This document shows positions 52,920 to 64,000 of a stretch of DNA of 64,000 nt, piece after piece; within the stretch, counting starts at the first letter, position 1; every line of letters begins with the position of its first letter. The stretch lies in assembly GCA_009760855.2 (NCBI GenBank), contig WPIO01000022.1, positions 611,001 through 675,000 on the forward strand, written 5' to 3'. The translations under genes were made by a program, and so were the position numbers. This DNA is from Cristatella mucedo. Its lineage: Eukaryota > Bryozoa > Phylactolaemata > Cristatellidae. The notes beneath the pieces were generated by a model. That model ran no database searches. It was not told the origin of the DNA and saw only the letters and a list, made by a program, of their open reading frames with translations.

Positions 52920-54006
52920 ACTTCTGCTTTAATCCCTCCCAGCCTTCGAGCACTCCAATTCTCTCAACTCACTTGCTGCATGCATTGATGACATCCGCAC
53001 ATGGATGGCAGCATATTTTCTAAAACTAAATGACGATTAAACTAACTTACTAGTTATGGGCAAACCCAGTGTGATTCACAAATTGGAAAGGCTGACGCTC
53101 AAAATTGGCTCTGCCAGCATATCTCCAGTTGAATCAGCTCGAAATCTAGGTGTCATATTCCAAAGCAACCTCTCGTTACACGACCATAGCAGCACCACAG
53201 TCAAATCTGCCTATTTTCAGCTTCAAAACATTGCTAAAATTCGGGCTTGTTTAGATAAGGATACCACATCTAAGTTGGTTCATGCATTCGTGACATCCCG
53301 TCTCGACTTCTGCAACTCACTGCTTACTGGCCTGCCAGCATATGCGATCAAGGCGATTGCAGTTGATGCAAAACTCTGCAGCTAGGGTTGTCTGTCGTGA
53401 GCGTCGCAGTTGCCACATTACTCCACTTCTCGCCGACCTGCACTGGCTCCCAGTCAAGCAACGGATTGACTTCAAGGTTTTGTCGCTCACTTTTAGGTCA
53501 CTTCATTCTATGGCTCCAGCCTATCTCTCAGATCTACTCCCCCACCAGGCCAAGCATCGTACCACCTGCTTTTCGGAAACCAACTGTTTACCGATACCTC
53601 GTACAAACCTCGAAATCCTTTGGAGACCGTGCATTTAGTTCGCATGCTCCCAAAGCCTGGAACTCCCTCCCGACTTGCGTCAGAACATCCCCTGACTTGA
53701 CCACATTTAAAAAGAACTTAAAGCACACCTATTTAAGACAGCATTTAGCGGGTCCCTGTGATTCGTCCTTCATGTAGTTATGCGTGCTGACACTGTGCAT
53801 GCTGCAACTACCCACATTTGCATGCTGACCCTGTGCTTGTCACCCCTAACCATGTTATTCATTTTGTTTGTTTGTCAAGCATGATTTTACTCACCATTCA
53901 ATTGCATTTCCATTGGCAGCAAATATAAAGCTCCTAGAACGAGATTGAGTTCTCTGAGGGCGCTTTATCAAGTGCATTATTATTATTATTATTATTGTTA
54001 TTATTC
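52920..54006 (+). mobile_element. CR1/L2-type LINE, well-kept 3' part
   Basis: GKPSVIHKLERLTLKIGSAS and SARNLGVIFQSNLSLHDHSS, then SRLDFCNSLLTGLPAYAIKA and DLHWLPVKQRIDFKVLSLTF. The tail is GAGATTGAGTTCTCTGAGGG then CGCTTTATCAAGTGC and (ATT)n. Two frameshifts. Confidence 0.85.
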
Positions 54007-54854
54007 TACAGTTTTAGCTGTAAATTGAGACAGAGGGCGCTGTGCTGACACCCTGCTTCGCAGAGTGTGCACTCGATGCGTACAAGATACAGTCGACCCT
54101 TGTTTATCGTGGCTAATCCGTTCCAGACTCTACCAGGATGGGTGAATTTCCGCGAAGTAGGGTTCTTTATTTATAAATCAAATATTTTCGTATTTAGAGC
54201 AGGGAAGACCTATTATGACCCTCTCAATAGGATTTTTAACATTATTAGAGCCCTCCAGACATGAAATAATACCCTTTTAGTCACCATTGCTCTCGTATTA
54301 CCAAATTTACTGGACAAAATACGAGAAAATAAGACATATTAGGCGTTACAAGCATCGTATATTGTTATTATTGTACATTTAGTTTTACGCACACAATTCT
54401 TACGGACAAACACCAAGCTATGAAAGCAGTGCGTTTGGTGATAAAGCGATTAAGATGAATAGATGTACAGCACAGCAATGAAGAGCAAGGTTACTGCTCC
54501 TCTGAATTCACGACTTCAGTAGGTGAGTCTTCAGGTGGTACAGGCCGTCGTTTAAGAGTTGCATCGTCATCTTCTTCCGCATTCCAAACATAAAGTAATT
54601 TTAATTGTAATCCAAGGGTGTATAAGTGACACAGACAAACGAGTGTGTGCTTTATCATTTTCACTATTTTTCTCAGTCGTTTAATGAATATACACGTATT
54701 TCAAAAAGCCACGATAGAATGAAGCCGCAAAAGTTGAAGCGCGAAGTAGCGATGGATGAATGTATTACTAAAGAAATGAAAAAATATTTAGCGGCGAGAC
54801 TGGTGAGACCGTCCCCAAATTTCGCATTAGAATTAAAGCTGCATTCACGACGCC

Positions 54855-55480
54855 TCGCCTAGACTTCTGTAACCGGCTGTCCTTGCAGGTTTCCTGCCTG
54901 CACTAAGACCCTGACCAATACTGCCAAGCTCAGGTGCCAGGCTTCTCTGTCGCGTACTTCGCAGCTGCCTCATTACATCACTTCCCTCCGATCTTCACTG
55001 GCCCTCTATCAAGCAGTGCATGGACATCTTGGTCTGGTCACTAATTTGCAGGTCCGTTAATTCTCTGACTACTGCTAACTTACTTGAAATACTTGCTACT
55101 CCGGCTTTGCGTGGCACAGTACGCTCCTCTGACTCTTATAGTTAAGCTGCAGCTCTGACAAAACCTCAAACCCTTTGAGGACAGTGCCTTCAGTTCCTAT
55201 GTACCTAAATCCCAGGGCTCACAACCGACTGGCATCGCAACATCCACTGATTTGAGGGCATCCTCTGTCATTTAAAACAAAGATAAAGCCTAGCCTTTGC
55301 TCAAGACATTTCCTTCGTCAGTGGTCCGTGCGAAGTAGTCTTTACGTGCTTCTGATGTTGCAATTGTGCATGTTATTATGACTATGCAGGTGATATTCTT
55401 CCTTTCCAGCCTACGATCAACACTTCGAAGTATATTTAATTCACTTAAGGTGCTTTAAAATGCATGATTATTATTATATC
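54855..55480 (+). mobile_element. CR1/L2-type LINE, old decayed 3' end
   Basis: CGCCTCGCCTAGACTTCTGT, TCTTCACTGGCCCTCTATCA and a weak tail ATTCACTTAAGGTGCTTTAA then ATGCATGATTATTATTA. No frame survives. Confidence 0.6.
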
Positions 55481-56037
55481 CTAGCCGGCTGTTTCGGAAG
55501 CAAGCTAAGCCTTAGGGAGCCGTACAGTAGGCTGGAAAACCTAAACTCCAAAAAAAGCTCATAGTAGCTCTTCCCTCATGGGCTTTAGCAGAAAACTTGT
55601 TTGCGACTTCACGCTCTCCATCTACGCGGTCTAGAGAGAATTGAATGCATCTGCCTTAGCTAGAGGATTAACTTTTCAAATAAGAGCCCAATAGCACTGA
55701 GATAGCTGAATAAAAAGTACATTGGGCGGTCGTTGATGCTTATGCTGTCTTTTCAGGCTGCAGAAATACCCGCGTGGGTATGATCGCATGACCATATCAC
55801 GCTAATTGGTTCAATTTCCATCAGTAGAGCTACTCCACATTTCATATTTAGTTGGCGATGCAATTTTCTTAGGAGGCTTTGTGAGCTAAGTATACATTCC
55901 GTCGTCAAGTTGAGTCCCACTTACAATGCTACTTAGTTAATTCTTTAAAATAATTGCAAAATAAAATATAGAAAACGTAGATATAGTAATCAACTACTTC
56001 TGAAGCTAAATCACGGTAAAATGGTTTTTGGAACTTT

Positions 56038-56241
56038 CAACTGCTCTCCTAACTCTGCTATGCTTCCCACTTTCTCTTTGTTGCGTGAGACGAAGTCTGT
56101 TGGCTATCGAATGCGTACTGAAAGTCGCTTAGGCTGTGAGTGCGCTATACAAAACTCTCCTGCGTAACACCCACATGGTCTTTATGAATTTGTGGAGTTA
56201 CTGACGGAGATACATTACATTACATTAAATTACATTACATT
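56038..56241 (+). mobile_element. Repeat family S3, copy 2
   Basis: Same order as copy 1 (TTTGTTGCGTGAGACGAAGT, TACAAAACTCTCC, TGTGGAGTTAC) with a longer (TTACA/TTAAA)n tail. Confidence 0.7.
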
Positions 56242-56353
56242 TATAAAGAAATACCCTGGAGCTTTTTGTAAAAGCGTGTCAAACTTTAGTTCATACACTG
56301 CCCGTGAAGCTGAAACTATTCCGAATCAATAATAATCATACCTGCTTACACTG

Positions 56354-56640
<287 letters not shown>

Positions 56641-57334
56641 GTCCGTGTGTGTGCGTGGATGCATGTAGGTGTACTTGGGTGCTTGCGCGTGTGCGTGGGT
56701 GCACATGGGTGTGCTTGGGCCCTCCCCCCCCCCGTGGGTGACCGTGTGTGGTCATGGGTGCAGGTGTGTGTGCTTGTGTGGGGGTTGGGTGTGCGGTTGT
56801 GCGTGTATATTTGCAGGTGAAGCCGACAAGCAATCAACTGAGTTTAATGCCGATGCTTTCGAATATTGCGATGGGTACGGGAAGCAGTGCCTTACCTCAA
56901 CTTTCGGCAAGTTGAAACGATAGTTTAACGATAAGTTGGAAATTTAGAAGGATATTGAGAAAGGAATGTAGAAAGTTGGAAGGGAATATATTTAAAATAT
57001 CGCAACCTTGCGAAGACTCGCAGAGGAAGACCGTAGTAATTGTCGTCCTTTTTACGCAAGTCGGCTCCAACCTGATTTGTCAGCCCAGACACGAGTTGAG
57101 AGGCTGGGAGGCGGAGCTAGCTATTGCACGAGACGTTAGTGTATTGCCCCATCATTCATCTTCAGCCCATTTAATGTCTGCGCGTATTCAGACCAATGCG
57201 CCCACGAAATTAAACAAATCGAGAAGAAGCTTACGCAGATCAGCGACCCAGCCCGACTTTTCGCTCATTGAGTGCACGACGTTTTGGGAACGCGCTACTC
57301 CCATCGCAGGCTCAAGAGGCGGCGAATGCATTTG

Positions 57335-57425
57335 ATTTCCTAGGTCGTGGGCACGAGCCCCGTGGCGTATGCGATGCGTCTGAGTAGAGATTAAGTTCTC
57401 TTAGGGCGCTGTACAAATTAATTAA
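57335..57425 (+). mobile_element. SINE family S2, 5'-truncated copy
   Basis: It begins at the B box (CGTGGGCACGAGCCCCGTGG) and keeps the tail AGAGATTAAGTTCTCTTAGG then GCGCTGTACAAAT, the closest match to the LINE tail among S2 copies. Confidence 0.7.
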
Positions 57426-57439
57426 ACTATTATACTATA

Positions 57440-58800
57440 ACTTTTACCGGACTACGAAGGCTCGCTCTCGAAGCTGCTCGCGTGACCAGGAAGCAATCGC
57501 ACTCCAGCACCGCTCGGAGGCTGGCCCGTTGGGCCTCGCAGAGCCAGACCTGCGGCGTGAATGTAATGCACCGCAGTGTAGCGATTGCAAAGGCTTTTCA
57601 AGAGCAAAACTGGATTTTCGCCGTCTTCGTCATAAGAATCTACCTCGAGCAGAACACGACCGCCCGGGGTAATCGTCAGCTGTCCGACCCTTAGCCTTGC
57701 AAAGCAGCGGCGGCGGCACCGCCGGATATACGCGGTTGCAGGCCTCCGCCTCGTCGTACGAGAATGATTGTGATTGCGTCACTCTCTAGCACTCTCTAGC
57801 GTCTGCCGCGGCGAGACTGGAAAACAGCGACGCATCTGCGGTAGGCCTCCGTGTAGCGGACAGCGTTCGCGGTAATTTTCCATTTGTCCTTATTACGGAG
57901 TGCTAGGGCACATCACCTTCAAGCACCTATTGTAATGTTGGCCGTCCCTGCGATTCGTCCTGTATGCGCTAATGCGCGTGCTGACACTGCGCACGCTGCC
58001 ACTAACCATACGTGCATGCTGACCCTGTGCATGTCAGCCCTAACCATGCTATGCTTGTTGTTTATTGAGCATGCCACCATTCGATCGCACTAACTTTGCA
58101 GCAAATGTAAAGTGCCTAGAGAGAGATTGAGTTCTCTGAGGGTGCGTTATCAAGTGCGCTACTACTACTATTTTTGTTATTATTATTATTATTATTATTA
58201 TTGAGATTCCGGAATCTACGAAACAGCGAACTCGCTCGCGCGTTCGCGGGCGAGCCTCTCAAAACTCGACGTCTCGTTTAGACCCTACACTTGGCCATTT
58301 AAGAGAGACTCGTTGCGCCGCAGTCGATCGAGCTCGGTTCCGGCAGCAATCTCCGGCAGCGAAGCCCGACCGCGATTTGTGGCCGCAAGAACCTGAATCG
58401 CTCTTCCCTCCTAGGCGGCGCGAAAGCTCGCGAAGCGGCTCCGGCCCTGCAGCAGTCGGAGCCTCAATCTTCCCGAATAGTCTTAGCTCGGCTCGCTGCT
58501 GCGACGCGGCGCTGACCGCCTGCAGTTTAAAGTCCTCTAAAACTGCGCGTACGCGATAACGCTACAAACGCCAAAGCGGGTTCACAAAGACGTATATTCT
58601 CGCGGGCGGCTGAAGCGCTCCGGAAGCGCAGCCGGACGCCGCCCTCCGCCGGCTTCGCTCTACCCCTGTAGGCTGCGACTCGCCCTCGTAAACCCTTGCT
58701 TGAGCCCGATAGGTTGCCTCGAAGATTTGGGAGCTACAAAGCGAAATCAGGCCCGAGCCCGAGCGCATACCGTCAAAGGAATGCTCGCTACAAAATCGCT
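57440..58800. other. GC-rich region with coding-like minus frame and a LINE tail
   Basis: GC-rich outside the LINE 3' end at 57935-58203. On the minus strand about 57685-57455 a frame reads GQLTITPGGRVLLEVDSYDE then DGENPVLLLKSLCNRYTAV, ending at TAG (57454-57452). It may be part of an exon, but I find no start, domain or confirmed splice sites. Confidence 0.25.
57935..58203 (+). mobile_element. CR1/L2-type LINE, 3' UTR and (ATT)n tail
   Basis: CGATTCGTCCTGTATGCGCT, AAATGTAAAGTGCCTAGAGA, GAGATTGAGTTCTCTGAGGG, then a long (ATT)n run to 58202. It lies inside a GC-rich patch. Confidence 0.75.
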
Positions 58801-58809
58801 TGAATTAGA

Positions 58810-61640
58810 CGCTATCAATACAGTTATTCTGGTTAAAGTTCGTCGTAAAAATGTTCCTACTGTTTGCAACCTAATTATCGAAAAATCATTCTTCGTATGA
58901 TTCTTGAAATTGACAGAGAACACAACTACGATAAACTCGCTTTAATTCTCTTCTACGAGGTAGATTAGTCAGTGTAAGTGTACGGTAGGGGCCGGCTTGC
59001 GACAAAGGATGAGCCTATAGGGTGTCGCCGGCTAGCGACACATCCCTCCGAAGAATTAATCAGTGAAGCTAAGAACCACGAGCACAGCATGCTCGCGAAG
59101 GCACTTGGCTCATCTTTAGTGCAATGCAAGAAAGCACCACTTTCTTGTCTTTACTGGTTAGAATTTCAAGATTTTGTACGCAATAAGATCATTTATATTA
59201 TAGTTTGGAATTAGAGGTTAATATAGTTAATCTAATTAATTAGAGGTTAATCTGCATCGGTGCCCACGGATGTCAGGTTTCAAATCCGAAGATCGAAACG
59301 CGCATCCTTGCACTGTCAAAGGAAATTGAGCAAAAAGCAAGAAGAGCCTTGCTCTGGCAGGAACAAAGTCGGCTTTTGGTTCGTTTGTCTTGTCATTTAC
59401 TTTTGCATATGAATGATTGAGTCCTTCCCGTAATCACAGATCACTGTGGGCACATTTATGTTGCGCCCTTTGCTGCGACAGGGGGCATTTACCCCCCCCC
59501 CTACAGTTTGGCAGCGACCTGGACCGCTACCTATTCCCTACACCCCTCCGAGTCACCAACGATTAAATTATGTCTTAATTCCACTCGATGATCAAACGTC
59601 AAGTTCGTGTCAAATAAAAAACTAATTTTAGCTATAATTTTTCCTAAATTGTGATTTTAGCTCCACCTACATAAAAATAATGCTGTTATTGGCACAAGGT
59701 TGAAATCCTGGCTCGACCACTGCTCTTATGCGCGGCCTTTGATTTTCAAATTGAGTATCGTTTAACCACGATTTTGTTTGGTGACACGCTAATGCAAGTA
59801 CATAAAAGCCTTGCGATCATAATTTAAAGCTGCCGCGGCGAACACTTAAAAACCACTTCAAAATCTGCTATTGCTGAATCAAAAGTAGCTCCATTAAAAG
59901 ATGTGCGGTTCATTTGCATTATAAGAGGAGCATTCTCAGTCTGAATAGTTTAACTTGCTTTCCCTACACGTTGCTTCATGGAGACGATCACGGTAACAAA
60001 ACTAATAAGTGGCTACCTAATAATGATGATAATGATAACAAAAATGCATTGCACTCTTAAGAGAACCAAATCTTTTTCTTGTTAACGTCACATATGCTGG
60101 ACAAGAAGCGTGTCAATTGGTGAATGGTAGGTTACATGCATATGTTGTGCGACGATGTCTCAGCGGCGGCTGTTCTAGTGGGAGTCTCACGGAGACAAAG
60201 CGGGCGCACGTTCGCAGCAAACGAGACTGCTTTATTCCTCTCAACGGGCACATATATGAGAGCTGGATCAATCGCAGCAGATGACACGAAATATAACTTA
60301 CTTTAGTGGTCCGACTCTGCACTGCTTCAATGGCTTAACTATTGGCCACAGGTGAGGCATGTGCATTAGTGTCAGGTGCTTCGCTAATTACAGCAGAAGC
60401 CAGCCGCAGGCGCAGACCACACATATTTTTAGCATGCGCAGCCTACAAAGGACAATTTATAATTCACAGGGACGCGGTGAATGAATCGAGGAACAGATTT
60501 TGGCTGTCGTCAAGTCAGAGGATCTGAAAGAGATCCTGAGTCAATCGCTATTTGAACATCCCAACCGAACTGTCTGCCCTCCCTTCACTGCTCTACTTCA
60601 AATATCCATCTTTTAAGTCTCCACCTGCTGACATCTCGTCCGAGTTCATCATCCAGTCTAATTGGACTACCAGCCCTCTCTAAAACAGCTTGCAACTGGG
60701 ATACAAATAAGCAGACGCCATCTTTGCACCTTTACTGGTAACCGTCATCTCCCCCTCTTCATCACTGACAGCCGTGGGCGCATTTAGCTAGGCTGCACTG
60801 CATCTTTGAAACCTTTGGCATTTCTTAAGTTCGGGTCACTAGCACTTCATTGGAGCCAGGCGTACGCTGTCTACTTCAGCTCCACCTAAAAATACCTAAA
60901 ACCATATCTTACAGTAAGTGTAATCTGTGGCAAAAGGAAAAAGTACTTCTTATTTTTCGCCACACCTCGTCGAAGTCGTTTCACCTTTCACAAACGGCAC
61001 TGAAACCCGTTGCAGCTGGCTATCCAAAGAGCTATTCAATGATTGCAACTCTTTGGGATATGCTGCAAATTGGAATGAGAAAAAATGTCAGGTAGAAGAG
61101 TAATCGAAGGCGACCTTTGCCCGAAAGGCCAGATGAAAATAACGGTACATCAACCGTGTGAAAATTGATTGAAGGAAATTCAGTGTGAATACTGGTTAAC
61201 GAAAGGGCACAATAATATGACGTATTTTTTGTCAAGCAAGATGCACAAGATTCTTTCCTGTTGCAACGCCCAAACTGAGCAAGGATGACGTGTCGCCGCT
61301 TTGCTAGAGTCAAGGTTAAACCACCTACTGTAAAGGTGAAACGAAAGCTCTTCATCGAGTATTTCCTATTAATGGTAATTAATCGAATGCGTCATCGATC
61401 TGTACAGACCCACGAGGACGACTTGTCCCGATTGAGCCGCATCAAAGCACATCGATGCAGTCTTTTCCAGGGTAGCCTTGACCGCGAGTGAGCGGAAGTC
61501 GCTCAAACGGTCGATTTTCCGTACAATCCGAGCGGAGCCGAGCTGAGAGCTGCTTCTTACAACGGTGCTACATTTAAACAAATCTGTGCCCGAGGTCTCA
61601 CGCAGAGGCCGTCTCGGCTAGTTACTCTCGTCTGGAGAGC
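58810..61640. other. Intergenic DNA, one decayed MITE
   Basis: Apart from the MITE relative at 59470-59722, I see no gene or repeat that I can support. Short open frames here have no recognisable features. Confidence 0.45.
59470..59722 (+). mobile_element. Decayed relative of the 4.3-kb MITE
   Basis: Shares ordered blocks with the 4335-4643 element: GGCATTT-rich start, CCCCTACAG, GTCACCAACGA-AAATTATG, CCTAAATTG, CCACCTACATA, and a GGCTC-ACCACTG right end. The left end is eroded and no target duplication is recognisable. Confidence 0.55.
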
Positions 61641-61664
61641 GACCAGGGAGTGATACGCCTGCCG

Positions 61665-62065
61665 CTTAGCTCATTTGGTGTAACTTCCCCTCCCACCTCT
61701 GCGACACGCACAGTATACCGCTTCTCACTGGCCGTCGCCGGCTCTTCACCGAGCAGCGCATCGACTTCAAGGTCTTCGTCGACTTCCGGCTCACTGTTAT
61801 TCCCTTCATTCTCTAGAGATCCGGTTCAACCATCTAAATTGCCCCTCTGCCTCGCCATACCAAGTTCTTTTACTCTGATCGTTTAGCTGTACCTCTAAGC
61901 AGCCCCGAAGTCGTTGGAGACCGCGCCGCTAGTTCCTGAGCCCCCGTACCCTAGAACTCTCTGTCGACTGGCACGATGAAGTGCCCCGACTCGACGGTAT
62001 TCAAAGCGAAACTGCAAGCACGCGTTTTCATCAATGCATTGGCATCGTCCAAGCTCATCGTCCTC
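61665..62065 (+). mobile_element. CR1/L2-type LINE, very decayed C-terminal fragment
   Basis: CGCATCGACTTCAAGGTCTT, then CCGAAGTCGTTGGAGACCGC and TACCCTAGAACTCTCTGTCG keep the order of the LINE C terminus (RIDFKVLS, SFGDRAFSS, AWNSLP). It has no tail. Confidence 0.5.
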
Positions 62066-62304
62066 TTTTAGGTACTTGTGCAATCGCGAAGGTTAGCATG
62101 GTCGCTAGTGGTACTTTGCCGTGTTTCTGTAGGCATTGTCGCGATTATCGGTTTCGCTACGAGGCGCGTAAATAACATGCGAACCCAAAAGCGATCGCGA
62201 AATAAATTAATTGCTGGCGAATCTACTTCTAACAATGCTCAGAGACCACTCAACCGCGATCCCTCGAAATTTTTCCTTGCTTGTTTTAGAAAATCCTCAC
62301 TACT

Positions 62305-62742
62305 ATGGAATACGCATTTATACTACTGGTAGCTACTTCTGTGCTAGCCGTACGAGGTAACTGGGTAACGACCCCTACTCGGCCAACGGACTACGCTATC
62401 GTTGGCGCCAGATATCACCCCCAATTCTTTTACGACGTCGTAAATATCAAAATAAGCGAGGAGCCGCCTCGGATTACTTGCGCCCGAAAGGCCAATACGT
62501 CGCTCACTGAGACGGCGTTGCTCTATTATCGGAAGCCGCTGTCGCCTGGAAAGCTGCGCCGACTGACTGCGTATGAGCACTCGTGCACCGCTCTGGGCCC
62601 AGACAGCGTGTGCCTCTCGTTCACCGCTCCGTCGTACGCCAGGCTCCACTTGAACCTTTTCGGCTGCAAGTGGTATAGCAAGCAGCACCCACTCGGTGAC
62701 ATCGTTACACGCGACGCTCGGATACTCGTAGAGAGAGGCTAA
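62305..62742 (+). CDS. Likely secreted protein, 145 residues, unknown
   Basis: An intact frame from ATG to TAA. The first 18 residues (MEYAFILLVATSVLAVRG) look like a cleavable signal peptide. The mature part has four cysteines (ITCARK, EHSCTALG, SVCLSF, FGCKWY), enough for two disulfides, and one NTS glycosylation site. TGCTTGTTTTAG just before the start could be an acceptor for a 5' UTR intron. I do not recognise the family. It lies in GC-rich DNA apart from the LINE remains. It could be a single coding exon of a small extracellular protein, or one exon of something larger. Confidence 0.5.
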   Translation: MEYAFILLVATSVLAVRGNWVTTPTRPTDYAIVGARYHPQFFYDVVNIKISEEPPRITCARKANTSLTETALLYYRKPLSPGKLRRLTAYEHSCTALGPDSVCLSFTAPSYARLHLNLFGCKWYSKQHPLGDIVTRDARILVERG

Positions 62743-63430
62743 CGAGAGTAACGCGTCCCGAGACATAGCGTAACCAATGGGCGCGATGAGCATCGCGCAA
62801 CGACACCAGCGCTCTTCACGGGCGGCGACCGGAAGTCTGCAATGAGCTGCGGCTCGTGAACGCAACGAGCGCCGCTTCTTAGTGGTGCTAAGCCTGGCAT
62901 CGAGCTGAGGAGTTCGGGTGCCACCGTCGAATTGTTACACTTTGCCACCGTTAAATTGAGCAGGGTAGATAGTGGAAGCCTTAGGAGACGGTACCCAGCG
63001 TTCAATAACTGACCTCGATTAGCCAGCCGTGCCGATAATAAAAACAAGCGTGACTAAACTAGTGTTTCTTGTAGATGATTGTGGCGCATCGCGCTTAAGC
63101 TTGTGTTTCGTTCGCACCACTGGTCAGTCTGAGCGAGGTCAAAGAGCAAGGTCAAACCAGAGCTCAGATGCGTGGCAGCGCTGCCGAACCCCTTCGAGCC
63201 ACGCCCTCGGTATCGTCCAGAACGTACGGCTCGCTCGCTCGTGCTGACATGCACAGCGTCCGCTGCAGTACACTCAAATTAAGCGAAGAACGACCGGCAA
63301 TCGGCTGCTTCAGGTTTGAATTTCGTGCGAACATTTGAGTACACAGTCGTCTTTATGTACTCACCAGATTTCTGTTACTAGATTTGCATGTACTCACCAG
63401 ATAATGTAGTCGCCATTTCGCTTGCGTTCT
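62743..63430. other. GC-rich DNA downstream of the secreted-protein frame
   Basis: CpG-bearing sequence to about 63270 with no supported exon. Overlapping frames on both strands are probably a consequence of base composition. Confidence 0.4.
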
Positions 63431-63438
63431 CGTGCAAT

Positions 63439-63617
63439 CAGGGCGGAGCCAGCGGCCAGGGGCAATTGCCCCCCACCATAGACCGAGGGAAGTACCTGGG
63501 GCGAACTTCCCCAGGCCAAGGGTGGCAAGTTACCTTTGCCCCCTCCCCGAGTACCTTGCCCCCTAAACCGTGAACCCTTGTTCTCACAAACTGAAAATAA
63601 TCCTGGCTCCGCTCCTT
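63439..63617 (+). mobile_element. Short MITE, 179 bp, with 8-bp target duplication
   Basis: Ends CAGGGCGGAGCCAG and CTGGCTCCGCTCCT are imperfect inverted repeats. Flanks CGTGCAAT (63431-63438) and CGTGTAAT (63618-63625) match at 7 of 8 bases. The interior is C-rich and noncoding. hAT-like by duplication length. Strand is arbitrary. Confidence 0.7.
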
Positions 63618-64000
63618 CGTGTAATTAAGTTTAATCGGCTGCAGTGGAACCAGCAAATGCCGCAACCTTTTGCGGTCCACCACAAACTACCGGAAAGCAA
63701 CAGGAAAACTACAAGCTTCATTTTTGATTGCACGTAACAGTACAATCTGTAGTGTGTAGTGTACTCACAGTTTCACAGCAATGGGCTCTTGCGTTGTCGT
63801 GCAATGCACTGCAATCGACAGCAAGATTTCCGGCCAGAACTGCAATCCTTTCGAATTCATCCAAAATCCACAAAATAGATTACACGATGCACCAATTTTA
63901 ATTATTATATAAAAGCGCATGGTGTCCAGTGTGCACCCAAAGAACTTCGAGCCATTTTACATGCACGATCTCGCTATAAAACTGCAATCGCCATATATAG

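Overview
The window is animal nuclear DNA, most likely from an invertebrate (inference). The main gene has many short exons with GT-AG introns. The rest is dense with non-LTR retrotransposon fossils, tRNA-derived SINEs, small hAT-type elements and long dinucleotide microsatellites. Nothing suggests a bacterium, plasmid or virus. I could not place the species.

The main gene, on the minus strand from about 46.0 kb down to 5.1 kb, is an orthologue of RB1CC1 (FIP200, the animal Atg11/Atg17-type scaffold of the ULK1 autophagy-initiation complex). I assembled 20 coding exons by hand. They run from the start codon at 45991 to a donor after 5077 and give 3,656 coding bases (about 1,218 codons). Reading phase is kept across all 19 junctions, and the exons follow the order of the human protein: ubiquitin-like N terminus, conserved helical N-terminal half, Ser/Pro linker, coiled coil, and the entry to the C-terminal Claw domain. 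The rest of the Claw domain and the 3' UTR are not visible and probably lie beyond base 1. A 5' UTR acceptor just upstream of the start codon implies at least one noncoding exon at higher coordinates.

Between the exons the DNA is mostly repeats. (1) A CR1/L2-type LINE ends in a conserved tail (AGAGATT-AGTTCTCT-GGGCGCTTTAT) followed by (ATT)n; about 20 fragments lie on both strands. (2) A second CR1/L2-like LINE is nearly complete at 35.5-32.7 kb. (3) A LINE of the R2/NeSL type with a restriction-like endonuclease is present at 1.05-3.42 kb and, as a shorter copy, at 26.4-27.1 kb. (4) Three SINE-like families are present; one (S2) carries the tail of the CR1/L2 LINE. (5) hAT-like MITEs are present, two with recognisable 8-bp target duplications. 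(6) A 1.13-kb LINE segment at 7.0-8.2 kb is duplicated at 18.8-19.9 kb, where it lies inverted inside another LINE copy.

Right of 50 kb there is no exon I can assign to a known gene. GC-rich, CpG-bearing patches (51.0-52.8, 57.4-58.8, 61.5-63.3 kb) look like promoter or first-exon territory. One short intact open frame at 62305-62742 (+) encodes a likely secreted 145-residue protein of unknown function.
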